Assembly (NCBI GenBank): GCA_020850695.1
Contig: JADZEF010000080.1
Coordinates: 1-33,580 of the forward strand
Source: Planctomycetaceae bacterium
GTDB taxonomy: Bacteria; Planctomycetota; Planctomycetia; Planctomycetales; Planctomycetaceae
Reading direction: 5' to 3'
Length of the DNA stretch: 33,580 nt
Positions 31,329-33,580 of the stretch are shown piece by piece (the first letter of the stretch is position 1; each line of letters starts with the position of its first letter). The notes beneath the pieces were generated by a model. It had not been told where the DNA came from, did no database searches, and saw only the letters and a program-made list of their open reading frames with translations. The translations under genes and the position numbers were made by a program.

Positions 31329-32287
31329 TTCCGGGAACGAACATGTCGCCGGATCCGTCCATGAGAAGTCCGATTCCCGCAGAGTTTTCCCGGAGCCCCT
31401 CCGTGATGACCGAAATATTTCGCCCGCCGCGGCGCCGCACAACCCGGCTGGTTCGTCCTCTGTGCATCGTGGTCGTGATGGCGCTTGCGAGCCTCGTCCC
31501 TTCGGCGGCCCGCGCCGAGGACGGTTTCTTCGGCAGGGCGCTGAAGGGAGTTGCGAAGGCGGTCGAAAAGCTTGTCGAAGTCGAGGAACCGCCGGTCGCT
31601 CGTGAGGCTGTCATGCTGGCCTTCCCCGGCAACGCCAACAACGTCGACCGCTTCACGCCGCTGCTCAAGCAGCTGCTGAAGATCGAGATGGCTTACCTCG
31701 TGAAAGTGTGTCATCCGAACGACGAGCAGAAGGCCCTCCTCCGCAAGCAGGGGGATGCCGCGGTCGCCGACATCGCGAAAAAAATGATGGCCGCCCAGAA
31801 CGGCCGTCGCGGAAACGCGGGCTTCCCCGACGCCCGCAAGCTGATGACCGACGCCCTGCACAAGGCCCTGGTGGAAGCGAAATCGGACAAGGCAACGGAC
31901 TACGCGCAGGAAATCGCCGCCCGCGAAGCGGCCCGCAAGGAAGCCGGAGTGGCCATGATGACGGCCCAGATCGACCGCACCCTATTCCTCGCTCCCGACC
32001 AGCACGTCGCCATGGCGAAGGTCATCGAGAAGAACTGGAAGGACGAATGGAGCCGCAACACACAGGCGTTTCTCTACATCGACTACCTGCCGACGCCGGA
32101 CGTCTCGGTGCTCTCCGGAGCAATGAACAACCAGCAGCAGGCGGTGTGGAAGGCGCGGCCGAACTACGGGACGATCTCGTTCGGCTGGGAAGGCGATCTC
32201 GGACTCAACAACGGCTTCGTCGATGCCGGCGTCGACGAGGAGGAGGCCATGGAAGCCGCGCCCGCCGAAGGAGCCGCCGCTCCATGA
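31325..32287 (+). CDS. Secreted helical protein, paralogue B of the operon
   Basis: 320 residues from GTG 31325, which overlaps the stop of gene A (GTGA) and has GGAGG 7 bases upstream, a clear case of translational coupling. ATG 31343, 31361 and 31406 are alternatives; the last would place RPPRRRTTRLVRPLCIVVVM at the very start as a normal signal peptide (cleaved near SAARAED). The body is helical: NDEQKALLRKQGDAAVADIA (132-151) lines up with the KLEMAARGDV segment of gene A, and RTLFLAPDQHVAMAKVIEKN (218-237) with its SLKAAQREKL segment. The SLHG-SLF block seen in A and C is missing. The Ala/Glu-rich C-terminus is probably disordered. Confidence 0.78.
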   Translation: MIPGTNMSPDPSMRSPIPAEFSRSPSVMTEIFRPPRRRTTRLVRPLCIVVVMALASLVPSAARAEDGFFGRALKGVAKAVEKLVEVEEPPVAREAVMLAFPGNANNVDRFTPLLKQLLKIEMAYLVKVCHPNDEQKALLRKQGDAAVADIAKKMMAAQNGRRGNAGFPDARKLMTDALHKALVEAKSDKATDYAQEIAAREAARKEAGVAMMTAQIDRTLFLAPDQHVAMAKVIEKNWKDEWSRNTQAFLYIDYLPTPDVSVLSGAMNNQQQAVWKARPNYGTISFGWEGDLGLNNGFVDAGVDEEEAMEAAPAEGAAAP

Positions 32288-33117
32288 AACCGCACCGTTC
32301 CCTCCTGTTGCTCTTCGCGACGACAGCCCTCTTCGCCGTCCCGCCAATGGCTTCGGCCCTTGATGAAGTCATCGCCGTCGATGCCGCCGTCGAGGCCGAA
32401 GGCGAAGTCGTCGAGAACTTCGTCGCCGAAGTGAACGTCCAGAACATCGATCAATGGGTCTTCCGCAACCAGACGATGGCCCAGGCCCGCACCATGGCGC
32501 AGAACTCGCTCCAGGTGCAGGTCGATTTCGTCAACCTCGCCGGTCCGCTGACCGAAATTCAGCGTCTCAAGTTGATGCTGGCGGGACAGGGAGACATCAA
32601 CCGCTTCTTCGAGGACTACGAGATCCTGCGGGCCTCGTTGCCAAAGGGGCGGGTCGGCCAGAATGACTGGCAGCAGATGTGGCAGCGGATCCAGCCGATC
32701 CAGTTGCGGCAGCAGGCCGGCCTGCATGGTCCGGGGTCGCTCTTTCAGCGGACGGTGAAGGCGCTGCTGACGAGCGAGCAGAAGGCGAAATTCGAGGTCC
32801 TCGACAAGGAGCGCCGCACGAAGCACTACCAGGCGACGATTCGTGTCGCCCTGACGACGATTGAAACGAAAGTTCCCCTGACGGTGGCGCAGCGGAAGCG
32901 GCTCATCGAACTGCTGACGACGAAAACCAGGCCGCCCGAGCGCGTGCTCCCGCAGTACGGAGACTTCTACTACGTCATGAGCCAGCTGGCCGCGCTCCCC
33001 GAGGAGGACCTCAAGCCGATCTTCGAACCCCGCGAATGGAAGCCGTTCAGCACGATGGTGATGCCCTACAAGAACAACCAGATCATGCGCCAGTTCGAGG
33101 CTGCCGAAGTCGAGTGA
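32284..33117 (+). CDS. Secreted helical protein, paralogue C of the operon
   Basis: 277 residues; ATG 32284 overlaps the stop of gene B (ATGA). Signal peptide LLLLFATTALFAVPPMASA. RLKLMLAGQGDINRFFEDYE (94-113), AGLHGPGSLFQRTV (145-158) and PLTVAQRKRLIELL (198-211) match gene A in order and spacing, and the C-terminal LAALPEEDLKPIFEPREWKP matches LAAIPDDEYQKIVTERQWTT of A. These matches make A and C clear paralogues by eye. The three products probably act together outside the cytoplasm, perhaps as a complex. The stop is followed by a REP-like double hairpin. Confidence 0.82.
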   Translation: MKPHRSLLLLFATTALFAVPPMASALDEVIAVDAAVEAEGEVVENFVAEVNVQNIDQWVFRNQTMAQARTMAQNSLQVQVDFVNLAGPLTEIQRLKLMLAGQGDINRFFEDYEILRASLPKGRVGQNDWQQMWQRIQPIQLRQQAGLHGPGSLFQRTVKALLTSEQKAKFEVLDKERRTKHYQATIRVALTTIETKVPLTVAQRKRLIELLTTKTRPPERVLPQYGDFYYVMSQLAALPEEDLKPIFEPREWKPFSTMVMPYKNNQIMRQFEAAEVE

Positions 33118-33146
33118 CGAGTCAGGCGACGAGGGAAAGTCGAAAC

Positions 33147-33218
33147 GTAGCACGGGCCCTCATGCCCGTGCGTCCTTTGGGCAACCTTTTCACGCACGGG
33201 CATGAGGGCCCGTGCCAC
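33147..33218. repeat. REP-like double hairpin (family 2, copy 2)
   Basis: Hairpins 33147-33172 and 33193-33218 in inverted orientation. The stem is GCACGGGC/GCCCGTGC and the flank GTAGCACGGGC matches the copy at 9258, with CCCTCA replacing CACTCA. It lies 29 bases after the operon's third gene and 20 bases before the next start, so it may end or attenuate the transcript. Confidence 0.88.
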
Positions 33219-33238
33219 GTCATCGTCCGGTGCCGCTT

Positions 33239-33580
33239 ATGGTTCGACATCTGCCGCTTCTGACCACGATCCTGATTGTTCTCAGCTCCGGCCCAGCGGA
33301 ACTTCATGCCCAGGCTCTCGACATCCGCACGGGGGACGCCGTCCCGCGCGATGTCCGCGAGATGTACGATCGCGGCCTGCAATACCTCGTGAAGTCGCAG
33401 ACCGAAGCGGGCGACTGGCGAGACGGCCAGGGGGGAGCCGGCGTCACGGGAATGGCGCTGATGTGCTTCCTGGCCTCCGGGGAGGATCCCAACTTCGGCC
33501 TCTACTCAAGCAATATCCGCCGCGCCGTGCGGAGCATCATCAGTCAGCAATCCGCCGAGACCGGCTTCTTCCCCAACAGC
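33239..33580 (+). CDS. Prenyltransferase/squalene-cyclase-repeat protein, 3' end cut off
   Basis: 114 residues visible, open to the right edge, which is why a stop-bounded search misses it. Signal peptide MVRHLPLLTTILIVLSSGPA, cleaved near LHAQA. The mature part starts an alpha-alpha barrel repeat: VREMYDRGLQYLVKSQTEAG, then DWRDGQGGAGVTGMALMCFL and a second helix pair ending SIISQQSAETGFF. This G-x-W / G-V-T-G-M-A-L pattern is that of the terpenoid cyclase / protein prenyltransferase fold, common in secreted planctomycete proteins where cyclase activity is unproven. ATG 33239 has no Shine-Dalgarno sequence; GTG 33230 is a possible earlier start. Confidence 0.85.
   Translation, partial: MVRHLPLLTTILIVLSSGPAELHAQALDIRTGDAVPRDVREMYDRGLQYLVKSQTEAGDWRDGQGGAGVTGMALMCFLASGEDPNFGLYSSNIRRAVRSIISQQSAETGFFPNS

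Noticed and set aside
33122-33382. 86-residue minus-strand frame containing MRARATFRLSLVA
   Set aside because: Created by the REP-like element; overlaps the real plus-strand cyclase-fold gene.

Overview
The window looks like a piece of a planctomycete (Planctomycetota) chromosome. The basis is high G+C coding DNA, many Tat-exported Gfo/Idh/MocA-type oxidoreductases, secreted PQQ-type beta-propellers (one with EF-hands), an ECF sigma factor of planctomycete style, an HYExAFE-type nuclease-like protein, many start codons without a Shine-Dalgarno sequence, and intergenic spacers full of inverted repeats. I see no tRNA, rRNA, CRISPR array, transposase or phage gene.

Left part (1-11.5 kb): the 3' part of an ECF sigma factor; a Tat-exported Gfo/Idh/MocA-like protein; convergent to it a 1264-residue multi-PAS/GAF hybrid histidine kinase; a second, divergent Tat-exported protein; a secreted PQQ-like propeller; an iron-dependent alcohol dehydrogenase; and a small membrane-anchored protein. 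The last five genes lie on the minus strand and are separated by repeat-rich spacers.

Middle (11.7-21.6 kb): hisI and hisG (steps 3 and 1 of histidine synthesis), followed by an HYExAFE/PD-(D/E)XK-like gene and a small basic-tailed protein. Then come a membrane-anchored FAD reductase fused to a C-terminal three-haem cytochrome tail, a secreted metallophosphoesterase divergent from a SWIM zinc-finger protein, a histidine phosphatase, and a canonical planctomycete Tat-Gfo/Idh/MocA oxidoreductase.

Right part (22.2-33.6 kb): a conserved-looking 179-residue protein, a lower-G+C gene of unknown function, a SNF2-family helicase, a Pro/Tyr-rich secreted protein, a stand-alone glutamate-synthase-type FMN protein (MgsC/GlxD-like), a lower-G+C unknown gene, and an EF-hand-containing PQQ propeller. 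The window ends with a translationally coupled operon of three secreted helical proteins that appear to be paralogues. A cyclase/prenyltransferase-repeat (alpha-alpha barrel) protein follows and runs off the end.

The two things most worth attention are (i) this three-paralogue secreted operon with its cyclase-fold neighbour, and (ii) the density and variety of paired inverted repeats in the spacers. The repeats include two copies of one 30-33 bp inverted pair, two copies of a REP-like double hairpin (one of which supplies the start codon of a gene), a roughly 130 bp symmetric element around a perfect palindrome, and five copies of a TTTCCGGAA-type element. All family assignments are from reading motifs and memory; no database was searched.
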